Shown in pieces: positions 43,461 through 52,182 of a DNA stretch of 64,000 nt. The notes under the pieces are model-generated. The model searched no databases. It was given only the letters and a program-made list of their open reading frames with translations, and had not been told where the DNA came from. The position numbers and the translations under genes are program-made. The first letter of the stretch is position 1. Each line of letters starts with the position of its first letter. Source of the DNA: Sphingomonas pruni NBRC 15498 (GTDB lineage: Bacteria > Pseudomonadota > Alphaproteobacteria > Sphingomonadales > Sphingomonadaceae); contig NZ_BCYZ01000019.1 in assembly GCF_001598455.1 (NCBI RefSeq), positions 1 to 64,000 of the forward strand, given 5' to 3'.

Positions 43461-43521
43461 GGCGATTCTCCTCGGGGCATCTTTTCGCCCGGGAGGCATG
43501 GCGCGCCATCGGGAAGTGTAC

Positions 43522-43851
43522 TTAGGGCGTGGTTCCGGCCGGGGATTGCTCGCCACACGCCTCGCACAAGGCGTCGAAGATCGACCGGACCATATCGTCG
43601 GCAATGCGGTAATAGCGCGTCTGCGCATCCGCCCGCACCGCGACCGCGCCGCCATCGCGCAGCACGCCGAGATGCTGCGAGACCGCCGATTGGGCGAGGC
43701 CGGTCAGCTCGACCAGTTCGTTGACCGATGCTTCTCCCGCCGACAGGCGGCAGAGCATGATCAGCCGCTCGCGATTGGCGAGCAGGCGCAGGATGGCCGC
43801 CATGCGGTCGGCATTTGCGCGCAAGTCGTCGATCGGATCGGTGTGTTTCAT
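43522..43851 (-). CDS. ArsR-family regulator of SqrR/BigR (persulfide sensor) type
   Basis: A 109-residue winged-helix regulator: ILRLLANRERLIMLCRLSAG, ASVNELVELTGLAQSAVSQH, LGVLRDGGAVAVRADAQTRY. It has a Cys at residue 34 (LIMLCRL) and two near the C-terminus, 96 and 99 (ALCEACG). A Cys in helix alpha2 and one at the C-terminal helix are the two positions that sense sulfane sulfur in SqrR/BigR; that alignment is by eye. Its start overlaps the RND gene's stop (ATGA). It is likely to control the rhodanese-SQR intergenic region. Confidence 0.88.
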   Translation of the reverse strand: MKHTDPIDDLRANADRMAAILRLLANRERLIMLCRLSAGEASVNELVELTGLAQSAVSQHLGVLRDGGAVAVRADAQTRYYRIADDMVRSIFDALCEACGEQSPAGTTP

Positions 43852-46800
43852 GGCGCCAAGGTGAGGGGTCGGCCGTCGTCGCGCAAGACGATGTAGATCG
43901 CCGGGATGACGAGGACGGTCAGCAGGGTCGACGAGGCCAGCCCGAACAATAGGGAGATCGCCAGGCCCTGGAAGATCGGATCGGTCAGGATCACCGCCGC
44001 GCCGATCATCGCCGCCGCCGCGGTCAGCACGATCGGCTTGAAGCGTATCATGCCCGCCTCGAGCAACGTGTCGCGCAGCGATTTGTCCGCGCGCCGGGCA
44101 TGGCGCACGAAATCGACCAGCAGGATCGAGTTGCGCACGATGATCCCGGCAAGCGCGATGAACCCGATCATCGACGTGGCGGTGAACGGCGCGCCGAACA
44201 GCATGTGCCCGGTGACGATGCCGACCAGGGTCAGCGGGATCGGGGTGAGGATCACCAGCGGCAACCTGAAGCTGCGGAATTGCCCGACCACGAGCACGTA
44301 AATGCCGAGCAAGGCCACCATGAACGCCGCACCCATGTCGCGGAACGTCACCCAGGTGATTTCCCACTCGCCGTCCCACAGCAAGGCCGGCCGGGTTTCG
44401 TCCTCCGGCTGTCCGTTGAGGCGGATTTCCGGCTTGGTCAGCCCGGCGCTTTTCCAGTCGAAATGCTCGATCGCGTCATCGACCGCGAGCATGCCGTAGA
44501 TCGGGGCTTCGTAGCGGCCGGCGAGTTCGGCGGTCACCATGTCGGCGGCGCGGCCGTCGCGCCGGAACAATTGCGTATCACCGGTGGTCATCGACGCTGT
44601 CACCACTTCGCCGAGCGGGATCGGCACTGGCCCATTCGGCCCTTGCGTGGCGGCGATCGGCGTGGCCGCCAGGGTCGACGACCAATTGCGCTGGGCCTGG
44701 TCGAGCGACACTTCGATCGGCAGCGGGTCGCGCTGGTTGCCGCGCGGCGCATAGCCGACGACCTGATCGCCGAGCAGCGCGGCGATGCTGTCGAACACCT
44801 GGCGTTCCGACAGCCCGTAATAATCGAGCTTGGCGCGATCGGGGATCAGGCGGAGTTGCGGGCGCGGCGTGCCGAAGCTGTTGTCGACGTCGACGATATA
44901 GGGAACGCCCTTGAACAGCCGCTCGACCGTCGTCGCCGTGGCCCGGCGAGTGGCTTCGTCGGGGCCGTATATCTCGGCGAGCAACGTCGCGAGCACTGGC
45001 GGTCCCGGCGGTGTCTCGACCACCTTGATCGAACCGTCGGCGGGCAGGGCGATCGCCTTCAGGCGGTTGCGCAGATCGACCGCGATGGCATGGCTCGACC
45101 GAGAGCGGTCGCCCTTAGGCTCGAGCGTCACCATCAGGTCGCCCATTTCCGGTCGGTTGCGCAGGAAATAATGGCGGACGAGCCCGTTGAAATTGAACGG
45201 CGCCGAGGTGCCGACATAGGCTTCCATCGACGTGACCTCGGGCACCGCGCGGGCGACCGCCGCCGCCTGGTCGATCACCCGCGCGGTGTTTTCCAGGCTG
45301 GTGCCCTCGGGCATGTCGACGACGAGCTGGACCTCCGATTTGTTATCGAACGGCAACAGCTTCACGGTGACTGCCTTGAAGTAGAACATCGAACAGGCGA
45401 CCAAAGTCGCCACGCCGACCGCAGCCAGGAATATGCCGGCCGACCGCCGCGTCGCGATCACGCGGGAGGCGACTCGCGCATAGAGCGCGCCGAGCTTGCC
45501 GCCATGGGCGTCATGATGCTCCTGGCCGCCAAGCGACTTGCGCGCGAAGCGGATCATCAGCCACGGCGCGATGATCACGGCGACGAAGAACGAAAAGATC
45601 ATCGCCGCGGACGCGTTGACCGGGATCGGCGCCATGTACGGCCCCATCAGCCCGGAGACGAACAGCATCGGCAGCAAGGCGGCGACGACAGTGGTCGTGG
45701 CGACGATGGTCGGGTTGCCGACCTCGGCGACCGCATCGATCGCGGCGTCGATGCGGCTGCGCCCGTCGCCCATCGCCCAGTGCCGGGCGATATTCTCGAT
45801 CATCACGATCGCGTCGTCGACCAGGATGCCGATCGAGAAGATCAGCGCGAACAGGCTCACCCGATTGATCGTGAAGCCCATGATCTTGGAGGCGAACATG
45901 GTCAGCAGGATGGTCGTCGGGATGACGATCGCCGTCACCCCGGCTTCGCGCCACCCGATCGCGAACCCGATCAACAGAACGATCGACACGGTCGCGAGGC
46001 CGAGATGGAACAGCAACTCGTTCGCTTTCTCGTTGGCGGTCTCTCCGTAATTGCGCGTGACGGCAACGGTCACGCTGTCGGGGATCAGGCTGCCGCTCAG
46101 CGAGGCGACGCGACGCACGATGGCATCGGACACCGTGACGGCATTGGCGCCGGGGCGCTTGGCGATGGCCAGGCTGACGGCGGGCGCCTGCGACCACGCG
46201 CCGTCCTGCTTCGCCCAGCGCCACGCGCGCGCCTGGTCCTGGCCCGGGCTCTCGGTCACCGTCGCGACATCGCGCAGATAGACCGGCTCCCCGCTGACCG
46301 ACCGCACGGTCAGCAGTCCGACATCCGCCGCGCTCGCCAGCATCCGCCCTGCCACGACGTCCGCCGCGCCGCCACGCTCGCGAACCGATCCGGCGGGGAA
46401 GGCCCGGTTGGCCTGCGCTGCGGCCTCGACCACCGCGCCCAGTGCGACCCGTCGCGCCGCGAGCTTGGCCGGATCCGGAACGACGCGGATTCGTTGCTGC
46501 TGGCCGCCGATAATGAAGGACAGGCCGACATCGTCGACCTTGGCGACTTCGGTCTGCAACCGGCCGGCCAGGTCGCGCAGCGACTGGTCGGTCCATCGGC
46601 CCGGGGCATTCGCCTTCGGCGTCAAGGTCAGGACGACGATGGGCACATCGTTGATCCCGCGTACCGTGACCTTGGGCGCCGGTATGCCGACGGGAATACG
46701 GTCGATATTGGCGTTGAGCCGTTCGTTGATCCGGATCGCGGCATCTTCGGGATTGGAGCCGACTAGGAAACGCGCGGTCACCAGCACGCCGTTATTCTCG

Positions 46801-47066
46801 GCTTGGGTGTAGACGTGCTCGACGCCATTGACGCTCTTGACGATCGTCTCAAGCGGCTTGGCCACGAGTTCGACGGCGTCTCCCGCCGACAGGCCCGGCG
46901 CCGCGACCTGGATATCGACCATCGGCACGCTGATCTGCGGTTCTTCCTCCCGAGCGATCGTCATCGTCGCGATCAGCCCGACCAGGATCGCCGTCAGCAG
47001 GAAGAGGGGGGTCAGCGGCGAATTGATCGTCGCCCGCGTGATCCGTCCGGAAATGCCCAGCACCAC
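43848..47066 (-). CDS. RND efflux permease (HAE/heavy-metal-like subtype)
   Basis: A 1072-residue inner-membrane RND permease. The N-terminus (TRATINSPLTPLFLLTAILV, EEEPQISVPMVDIQVAAPG), the pore region (ETIVKSVNGVEHVYTQAENN), the TM4 FSIGILVDDAIVMIENIARH with the Asp pair of the proton relay, and the C-terminal half (LAGIIVRNSILLVDFVRHAR) are clear. Twelve spans are expected. It lies between its adaptor gene and the persulfide-type ArsR gene, a context suggesting export of a sulfur-related or electrophilic toxin; the cargo is not readable from the sequence. No outer-membrane factor gene is next to it. Confidence 0.94.
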   Translation of the reverse strand: MVLGISGRITRATINSPLTPLFLLTAILVGLIATMTIAREEEPQISVPMVDIQVAAPGLSAGDAVELVAKPLETIVKSVNGVEHVYTQAENNGVLVTARFLVGSNPEDAAIRINERLNANIDRIPVGIPAPKVTVRGINDVPIVVLTLTPKANAPGRWTDQSLRDLAGRLQTEVAKVDDVGLSFIIGGQQQRIRVVPDPAKLAARRVALGAVVEAAAQANRAFPAGSVRERGGAADVVAGRMLASAADVGLLTVRSVSGEPVYLRDVATVTESPGQDQARAWRWAKQDGAWSQAPAVSLAIAKRPGANAVTVSDAIVRRVASLSGSLIPDSVTVAVTRNYGETANEKANELLFHLGLATVSIVLLIGFAIGWREAGVTAIVIPTTILLTMFASKIMGFTINRVSLFALIFSIGILVDDAIVMIENIARHWAMGDGRSRIDAAIDAVAEVGNPTIVATTTVVAALLPMLFVSGLMGPYMAPIPVNASAAMIFSFFVAVIIAPWLMIRFARKSLGGQEHHDAHGGKLGALYARVASRVIATRRSAGIFLAAVGVATLVACSMFYFKAVTVKLLPFDNKSEVQLVVDMPEGTSLENTARVIDQAAAVARAVPEVTSMEAYVGTSAPFNFNGLVRHYFLRNRPEMGDLMVTLEPKGDRSRSSHAIAVDLRNRLKAIALPADGSIKVVETPPGPPVLATLLAEIYGPDEATRRATATTVERLFKGVPYIVDVDNSFGTPRPQLRLIPDRAKLDYYGLSERQVFDSIAALLGDQVVGYAPRGNQRDPLPIEVSLDQAQRNWSSTLAATPIAATQGPNGPVPIPLGEVVTASMTTGDTQLFRRDGRAADMVTAELAGRYEAPIYGMLAVDDAIEHFDWKSAGLTKPEIRLNGQPEDETRPALLWDGEWEITWVTFRDMGAAFMVALLGIYVLVVGQFRSFRLPLVILTPIPLTLVGIVTGHMLFGAPFTATSMIGFIALAGIIVRNSILLVDFVRHARRADKSLRDTLLEAGMIRFKPIVLTAAAAMIGAAVILTDPIFQGLAISLLFGLASSTLLTVLVIPAIYIVLRDDGRPLTLAP

Positions 47067-47068
47067 CG

Positions 47069-48094
47069 TCAGCGACCCGGACCAACCAGCGTGTCGCCGG
47101 CGCCGGCGCCCGACAGGATCTCGACCTTGCCGCCGTCCGCCGGCCGCGTCTGGACCGGCACGGTCGATTGTTGCCCGTCGGCTGCGACCATCACGACATA
47201 GTCGATTCCAAAGCGCGTCGTGACGAAGGCTGCCGGAACGATAAGGGCTTGACGCTCTCCGATCCCGACATGCGCGGTGACGCGGCGTCCGATCAGCGTA
47301 CCGTCGAGCCCAGGTACCGCGACGTCGACTCGGACCTGGCCGGCCTCGATCGCGGGATAGATCTTGTTGACCGTGCCGCTCAGGCCATGTCCGTCGGCGA
47401 CTCCGGATACCGTCACCAATGTCCCGGGACGGACGCGTCCGCCGAGCGACTCGGGAAGATCGAGCCGAACGACGAGCGGGCCGGACGTAACGGTGGCGAT
47501 CGACATGCCGGGAGTGACCGCCGATCCGGCGGGCACGTCGGCGACCAGCACTCGGCCGCTCGATGGCGCCAGGACGAGACCCTGGCCCGCGACGGCACCC
47601 ACCGCCGATTGCTGCGAGCGCGCGGCGCGAACCTGTGCGGATGCCGTGCCGACCGCTGCTTGGGATTGGTCGAGTCGCGCTTTCGCATAGACGCCGCGCC
47701 GATACAGATAGTCGACGCGTTGAAGGTCGGCCTGGGCCTGCCGCAATTGCGCTTCGGCCGCCGCGGCCTGGGCGCCATAAGCGGCGGCCTGATAGCCGAG
47801 CTGGTTGTCGACGACTCGGCCGATCGGCTGGCCTTTCGTTACCATATCCCCCTTGCGGACGAGCAGCGTCTCCAGCACGCCGGCGATCCGCGCCCGCGCA
47901 TCGGCGCGATCGGTCGTCGTGATTTCCCCGCCGACGTCCTTCCAGTCCGTGGTCGCAGCCAATTGCAGATGAAGCCGCGGGCCGCTCGCCGTCGAGCGCG
48001 TTTCGACCGGCGTGGCGCGATCCCCCCCGCCGCAGGCGGAAAGCGATGCCAGCGCCGCTGCGGCGACGGCGGTTCTGAAGGACAGGGTGGTCAC
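47069..48094 (-). CDS. RND efflux periplasmic adaptor lipoprotein
   Basis: A 341-residue membrane-fusion protein that starts at GTG (MTTLSFRTAVAAAALASLSA) and has the lipobox LSAC for lipid anchoring. It shows the biotinyl-lipoyl-like half (ARIAGVLETLLVRKGDMVTK), the coiled-coil hairpin with RRGVYAKARLDQSQAAVG, the matching lipoyl half (LVLAPSSGRVLVADVPAGSA), and the beta-barrel. It is followed after 2 bases by the RND permease, so the two are co-translated. It is directly preceded by the rhodanese gene on the same strand. Confidence 0.93.
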   Translation of the reverse strand: MTTLSFRTAVAAAALASLSACGGGDRATPVETRSTASGPRLHLQLAATTDWKDVGGEITTTDRADARARIAGVLETLLVRKGDMVTKGQPIGRVVDNQLGYQAAAYGAQAAAAEAQLRQAQADLQRVDYLYRRGVYAKARLDQSQAAVGTASAQVRAARSQQSAVGAVAGQGLVLAPSSGRVLVADVPAGSAVTPGMSIATVTSGPLVVRLDLPESLGGRVRPGTLVTVSGVADGHGLSGTVNKIYPAIEAGQVRVDVAVPGLDGTLIGRRVTAHVGIGERQALIVPAAFVTTRFGIDYVVMVAADGQQSTVPVQTRPADGGKVEILSGAGAGDTLVGPGR

Positions 48095-48106
48095 GCGTTG
48101 ATCCTC

Positions 48107-48448
48107 TCAGGCTCCGGTCACGAGCGGCAGATTAGCCGCCTTCCAGGCCGCGATCCCTCCGCAAAGATGCGTATCGACCGCCACGCGTGCCGCGGCGCAC
48201 TGTCCGAGCGCGGTGGCCGATCGCCGGCCGCCGGCGCAATTGAGGATCAGGACCTTGCCATCGGCAGACGGTAACGAAGTGGGATCAAACCGCGACAGCG
48301 GCATATTGACCGCGCCTACGATGTGGCCGGTCGCGAATTCAGCTGGCTCGCGCACGTCGACCACCAGGGCAGTCCCCGCGTCGAGCATCGCCTTCAACGC
48401 CCGCGGCTCGAGTTCATTGATGCGCGAGCGATTACCCAAACCAAACAT
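48107..48448 (-). CDS. Single-domain rhodanese-like sulfurtransferase
   Basis: A 113-residue rhodanese: LVVDVREPAEFATGHIVGAV, NMPLSRFDPTSLP and the catalytic loop ILNCAGGRRSATALGQC, with Cys in the six-residue loop CAGGRR. It should transfer sulfane sulfur to thiols or cyanide. It heads a minus-strand operon with the RND adaptor, pump and ArsR sensor, and faces the SQR-like gene across a short AT-rich region, which supports a role in sulfide detoxification. Confidence 0.92.
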   Translation of the reverse strand: MFGLGNRSRINELEPRALKAMLDAGTALVVDVREPAEFATGHIVGAVNMPLSRFDPTSLPSADGKVLILNCAGGRRSATALGQCAAARVAVDTHLCGGIAAWKAANLPLVTGA

Positions 48449-48473
48449 GAAACATCTCCAATCAGCAGTTGCG

Positions 48474-48514
48474 AATATTAGATATAACGTATATTAGGTT
48501 ATTGCAATATATTA
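48474..48514. promoter_or_regulatory. AT-rich divergent promoter/operator island
   Basis: Forty-one bases with only 7 G/C lie between the start codons of the rhodanese and SQR-like genes, in a GC-rich region. A short dyad ATAT-AACGT-ATAT (48482-48494) and repeated TATTAG words are visible. ArsR-family operators of the BigR type are AT-rich dyads, and this 79-bp gap must hold both promoters. The exact operator is not defined. Confidence 0.5.
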
Positions 48515-48527
48515 CGAGGAGGCCGAG

Positions 48528-49808
48528 GTGGCGGTACCGAAAATCGTTGTTCTGGGAGCGGGGCTGGGCGGCACGATCGCCGCCTATGAGTTGCGCGCGA
48601 AGCTGAGGGACCGCGCCGAGATCGTGCTGGTCGGCAACTCCGAGGATTATTGGTTCGTGCCGTCGAACCCATGGGTAGCGGTCGGCTGGCGCGAGCCGGA
48701 GGCGATCCGGGTGCATTTGCCGCCGGTGATGGAACGCCACGGCATCGGCTTCACCGCCGCCGGCGCAACGCGCCTTCTGCCCGGCGAGAATCGGCTCGAG
48801 CTCGGCGACGGGTCGACGATCGCCTATGACTATCTGGTCATCGCCACCGGCCCCGATCTGGCGTTCGACGAGATCCCGGGATTTGGTCCGCAGGGACATA
48901 CGCTCTCGATCTGCCAGACGCATCATGCCGCGGAGACGCATCGGCGCTTCGAGGAATTGTGCGCCAACCCGCGGCCGATCGTCGTCGGCGCGGCGCAGGG
49001 TGCCTCATGTTATGGGCCCGCCTACGAATTCGCGATGATCCTCGATACCGAGCTCAAGCGCCGCGGCGTGCGCGACCGGGTGCCGATGACCTTCGTGACG
49101 CCCGAACCCTATATCGGCCATCTCGGGCTCGACGGGGTGGGGGATACCAAGGGCCTGCTCGAAAGCGAGATGCGCGACCGCCACATCAAGTGGATCACCA
49201 ATGCCAAGGTGACCGGCGTCGATGCCGAGGTTATGCATGTCGAGGAAGTCGACGATGACGGGAAGACCAAGCGCACCCACGACGTGCCGTTCGGCTTCGC
49301 CATGCTGTTGCCGGCTTTTCGTGGCGTCGAGGCGGTGCGCGGTATCGAGGGACTGAGCAACCCGCGCGGGTTCATCCTGGTCGACAAGCATCAGCGCAAT
49401 CAGGCCTTTCAGAACATCTTCGCGCTCGGCGTGTGCATCGCGATTCCGCCGGTCGGGCCGACGCCGCTGCCGGTCGGCGTGCCCAAGACCGGCTTCATGA
49501 TCGAGAGCATGGTGACGGCGATCGTGGAAAATCTCGGCGAGATTCTCGACGGGAAGGAGCCAACCCACGAGGCGAGCTGGAATGCGATCTGCCTCGCCGA
49601 TTTCGGCGATGGCGGCGTGGCGTTCATCGCCAAGCCCCAGATCCCGCCGCGCAACACCAATTGGGCGGCCGAAGGCAAATGGGTCCACCTGGCCAAGGTC
49701 GGGTTCGAAAAATACTTCCTGCGCAAGATCCGCAAGGGCGAAAGCGAACCCTTCTACGAAAAGCTCGCTCTGCATGTACTCGGGGTCAAGAAACTGCGCT
49801 TCGACTGA
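48528..49808 (+). CDS. Sulfide:quinone-oxidoreductase-like flavoprotein
   Basis: A 426-residue FAD enzyme of the SQR/NDH-2 group, expected to pass electrons from sulfide to quinone at the membrane. The FAD fold starts IVVLGAGLGGTIAAYELRAK, and YDYLVIATGPDLAFDEIPGF is the second FAD-contact motif. Cysteines in VGAAQGASCYGPAYEF and FALGVCIAIPPVGPTPLPVG are positioned like the SQR catalytic cysteines. The GTG at 48528 has GGAGG upstream. It is followed after 11 bases by a DUF2892 membrane protein, and it faces the rhodanese gene. Most likely an SQR; close flavoproteins such as flavocytochrome c relatives cannot be excluded. Confidence 0.88.
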   Translation: MAVPKIVVLGAGLGGTIAAYELRAKLRDRAEIVLVGNSEDYWFVPSNPWVAVGWREPEAIRVHLPPVMERHGIGFTAAGATRLLPGENRLELGDGSTIAYDYLVIATGPDLAFDEIPGFGPQGHTLSICQTHHAAETHRRFEELCANPRPIVVGAAQGASCYGPAYEFAMILDTELKRRGVRDRVPMTFVTPEPYIGHLGLDGVGDTKGLLESEMRDRHIKWITNAKVTGVDAEVMHVEEVDDDGKTKRTHDVPFGFAMLLPAFRGVEAVRGIEGLSNPRGFILVDKHQRNQAFQNIFALGVCIAIPPVGPTPLPVGVPKTGFMIESMVTAIVENLGEILDGKEPTHEASWNAICLADFGDGGVAFIAKPQIPPRNTNWAAEGKWVHLAKVGFEKYFLRKIRKGESEPFYEKLALHVLGVKKLRFD

Positions 49809-49819
49809 GGAGGATTGCC

Positions 49820-50023
49820 ATGAATATCGATCGTGCCGTGATGGCTTTTGCCGGCTTCGTCGTCCTGTTGGGCACCGTGCTCAGCCTGACCGTCAACGTC
49901 TGGTGGATCGCGCTGGCGATCTTCGCCGGCGCCAACATGGTCCAGGCGAGCTTCACGGGATTCTGTCCGGCCGCGATGATCTTCCGCGCGCTCGGTTTGC
50001 GTTCGGGTCAGGCGTTCCGCTGA
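49820..50023 (+). CDS. DUF2892 (YgaP-like) membrane protein
   Basis: A 67-residue protein with two membrane spans: AVMAFAGFVVLLGTVLSLTV and WWIALAIFAGANMVQASF, with the conserved TGFCPAAMIFRALG end. It matches the two-span membrane half of E. coli YgaP, a rhodanese-membrane fusion. Here rhodanese and DUF2892 are separate but in the same neighbourhood. GAGGAGG lies 7 bases upstream of the ATG, 11 bases after the SQR stop. Confidence 0.9.
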   Translation: MNIDRAVMAFAGFVVLLGTVLSLTVNVWWIALAIFAGANMVQASFTGFCPAAMIFRALGLRSGQAFR

Positions 50024-50031
50024 TTGCGTCA

Positions 50032-50053
50032 GCCGTCCGACGGCACCATTTTT
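50032..50053 (+). terminator. Weak terminator-like hairpin after DUF2892
   Basis: A short stem-loop GCCGT-CCG-ACGGC (50032-50044) is followed after three bases by ATTTTT. The stem is only 5 bp, so this is a low-confidence candidate for the end of the SQR operon. Confidence 0.3.
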
Positions 50054-50104
50054 AAGAAACTCGGATTTTCCGCGACGCTCGTGGATGTGCGCGGCTTCTT
50101 GAAA

Positions 50105-50190
50105 TGGTGGACAGGGCTGGATTCGAACCAGCGTACGCTTGCACGGGCAGATTTACAGTCTGCTGCCTTTAACCACTCGGCCACCTGTCC
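50105..50190 (-). tRNA. tRNA-Tyr(GTA)
   Basis: An 86-nt class II tRNA on the minus strand with acceptor GGACAGG/CCTGTCC, a long variable arm, anticodon loop CTGTAAA (anticodon GTA) between CAGA and TCTG, T-arm GGTTCGAATCC, and an encoded ACCA end. Confidence 0.96.
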
Positions 50191-50397
50191 CCAGGTCTTC
50201 GCCCTTCGCGGGAAGGGCGGTCGCTTCGAAAAGCGAGGGCGCCCCATGCCCAAGCCGCGCGCCCATGTCAACGCGGTGGCCGCACGTTTTCGGCGCTGTG
50301 CAAACCGGGCGTACGATATACGTGGCACACCCTTGCGCGGGTGACCCGGCAACAATAGCGTGCGCGGTATAACAATCCCCGGGGAGCATAATCGTTC

Positions 50398-51999
50398 ATG
50401 CGCAAGATGATCGTCGCCTTTGCCGCGGCCGCCGCCGTCGCCATTCCCGCGTCGCTGCATTCCAACGACCTGTCGATGGTCAACCGGATCATGGACGAAG
50501 GCTTCAACCGCTCTCAGGTGATGACCACCGCCGAATATCTCGCCGACCAGATCGGGCCGCGGCTGACCAATTCGCCCAATATGCGCAAGGCGGAAGCATG
50601 GACCTCGTCCAAGTTCAGCGAATGGGGGCTGACCAACGTCCATAAGGAAGGGTTCGAATTCGGCCGTGGCTGGTGGATCGAGAATTCGTCGGTGCGGATG
50701 ACCAGCCCGCGTCCGATCCAGCTGACTGCGATCCCGATCGCCTGGACGCCGGCCACCAACGGAACGGTGTCGGGCGAAGTGATCGTCGCGCCGATGGCGA
50801 CCCCCGCGGACTTCGCCAAGTGGAAGGGTAGGCTGAAGGGCAAGATCGTCCTGGTCACCAAGCCCGATGACGGCTCGGAGCCGGGCGACGCGCCGTTCAA
50901 GCGCTACACCGCCGAAGACCTCGCCAAGCTCGATCAGTTCGTCCAGCCCAAATACGATCCGGCCGCGGCCGAACGCGGCATGAAGCGGCTCGAATTCGCC
51001 AAGAAGCTCGATGCTTTCCTGCAGGAGGAAGGCGCGGTCGCTTATGCCACCAAGTCGCGGCTCGACGGCAAGCTCGTTCATGGCGAAGGCTATCTGTTCG
51101 GCGCCGGCGATACGGTGAAGACCCCGGGGGTAGAGATCGCGGCGGAGGATTATCGCCGCTTGGTCCGCCTCTCGATCGTCGGCGCAAATCCGACCGTGTC
51201 GATCAACAACGACGTCCGCTTCGACGACAGCGACGTCAATGCCTACGACATCATCGCCGACATCCCCGGCAGTGCCAAGGACGGCAGCTATGTGATGGCC
51301 GGCGCGCATCTCGATTCCTGGGTGGCGGGCGACGGCGCCGCCGATAACGGCGCGGGCAGCGCGATGATCATGGAAGCCGCGCGCATCCTGTCGACCTTGA
51401 AGGCCAAGCCCAAGCGGACGATCCGCTTCGCGCTTTGGGCGGGCGAGGAGCAGGGGCTGCTGGGCAGCCTGGCCTATGTCGAAAACCATTTCGCGACGCG
51501 CGGCAACCCGAACGACCCCAAGCTGACCGGCCTCGCGCGCTATCAGGGCTGGGCCAATCGCTGGCCGATCGCGACCAAGGCCGATTGGTCGAAAATGGCG
51601 GCGTATTTCAATATCGACAACGGGTCGGGCAAATTGCGCGGCATCTATGCCGAGAACAATCCGGCGGTGGTGCCGATCTTCAAACAATGGCTGGAGCCGT
51701 TCAATTCGATGGGCGCGTCGTCGGTGGTGATCCGCAAGACCGGCGGTACCGACCATGTCTTCATGCAGGCGGTCGGCCTGCCGGGCTTCCAGTTCATCCA
51801 GGATCCGCTCGATTATGGCAGCCGCATCCACCACACCTCGATCGATACCTATGATCACCTGAAGGGCGACGATATGCGCCAGGCTGCGGTTGTGCTGGCG
51901 GCGTTCCTGTGGAATGCGGCCAATGGCGACGCGCTACCGCGTCCGCCGCTGCCGACGCAGCCGTCCAAGAGCGATCCTTTTGCCTATGCCGATGAGTAA
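50398..51999 (+). CDS. M28-family zinc peptidase, exported
   Basis: A 533-residue exported metallopeptidase. A signal peptide opens the protein (IVAFAAAAAVAIPASLHS). A protease-associated-like insert lies in the middle, and the M28 zinc ligands appear in order: GAHLDSW, GAADNGAGSAM, ALWAGEEQGLLGS, YFNIDNGSGK, and a late His in IHHTSIDTYDHL. It resembles carboxypeptidase Q/aminopeptidase-like members. GGGGAG lies upstream of the ATG. It is followed by a palindromic repeat and rlmB. Confidence 0.93.
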   Translation: MRKMIVAFAAAAAVAIPASLHSNDLSMVNRIMDEGFNRSQVMTTAEYLADQIGPRLTNSPNMRKAEAWTSSKFSEWGLTNVHKEGFEFGRGWWIENSSVRMTSPRPIQLTAIPIAWTPATNGTVSGEVIVAPMATPADFAKWKGRLKGKIVLVTKPDDGSEPGDAPFKRYTAEDLAKLDQFVQPKYDPAAAERGMKRLEFAKKLDAFLQEEGAVAYATKSRLDGKLVHGEGYLFGAGDTVKTPGVEIAAEDYRRLVRLSIVGANPTVSINNDVRFDDSDVNAYDIIADIPGSAKDGSYVMAGAHLDSWVAGDGAADNGAGSAMIMEAARILSTLKAKPKRTIRFALWAGEEQGLLGSLAYVENHFATRGNPNDPKLTGLARYQGWANRWPIATKADWSKMAAYFNIDNGSGKLRGIYAENNPAVVPIFKQWLEPFNSMGASSVVIRKTGGTDHVFMQAVGLPGFQFIQDPLDYGSRIHHTSIDTYDHLKGDDMRQAAVVLAAFLWNAANGDALPRPPLPTQPSKSDPFAYADE

Positions 52000-52006
52000 T
52001 CTGAGC

Positions 52007-52178
52007 AAAATCCTCCCCAAGCTCGCTTGGGGAGGGGGACCATTTGCGCGAGCAAATGGTGGAGGGGCCGCAGCCGCGCTAGCGGCGAGGACGAGCGCTT
52101 TTCGTCGCGCTGACGCGCGCCGCCCCTCCACCGTCGCTGTGCGACGGTCCCCCTCCCCATCTGCGATGGGGAGGATTT
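52007..52178. repeat. Long nested palindrome between the peptidase and rlmB genes
   Basis: The outer arms (about 52007-52058 and 52122-52178) each contain hairpins (CCTCCCCA.../TGGGGAGG and ACCATTTGC/GCAAATGGT). The distal arm ends in GGGGAGGA (52168-52175), which lies 7 bases before the rlmB ATG and should act as its ribosome-binding site. Confidence 0.85.
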
Positions 52179-52182
52179 AGCC

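Noticed and set aside
44100..46766. Very long open frame (888 codons) on the plus strand, antisense to the RND permease gene
   Set aside because: High-GC codon bias keeps the opposite frame open; the sequence is Arg/Asp/His-rich without any domain, and the RND gene on the other strand is unmistakable.
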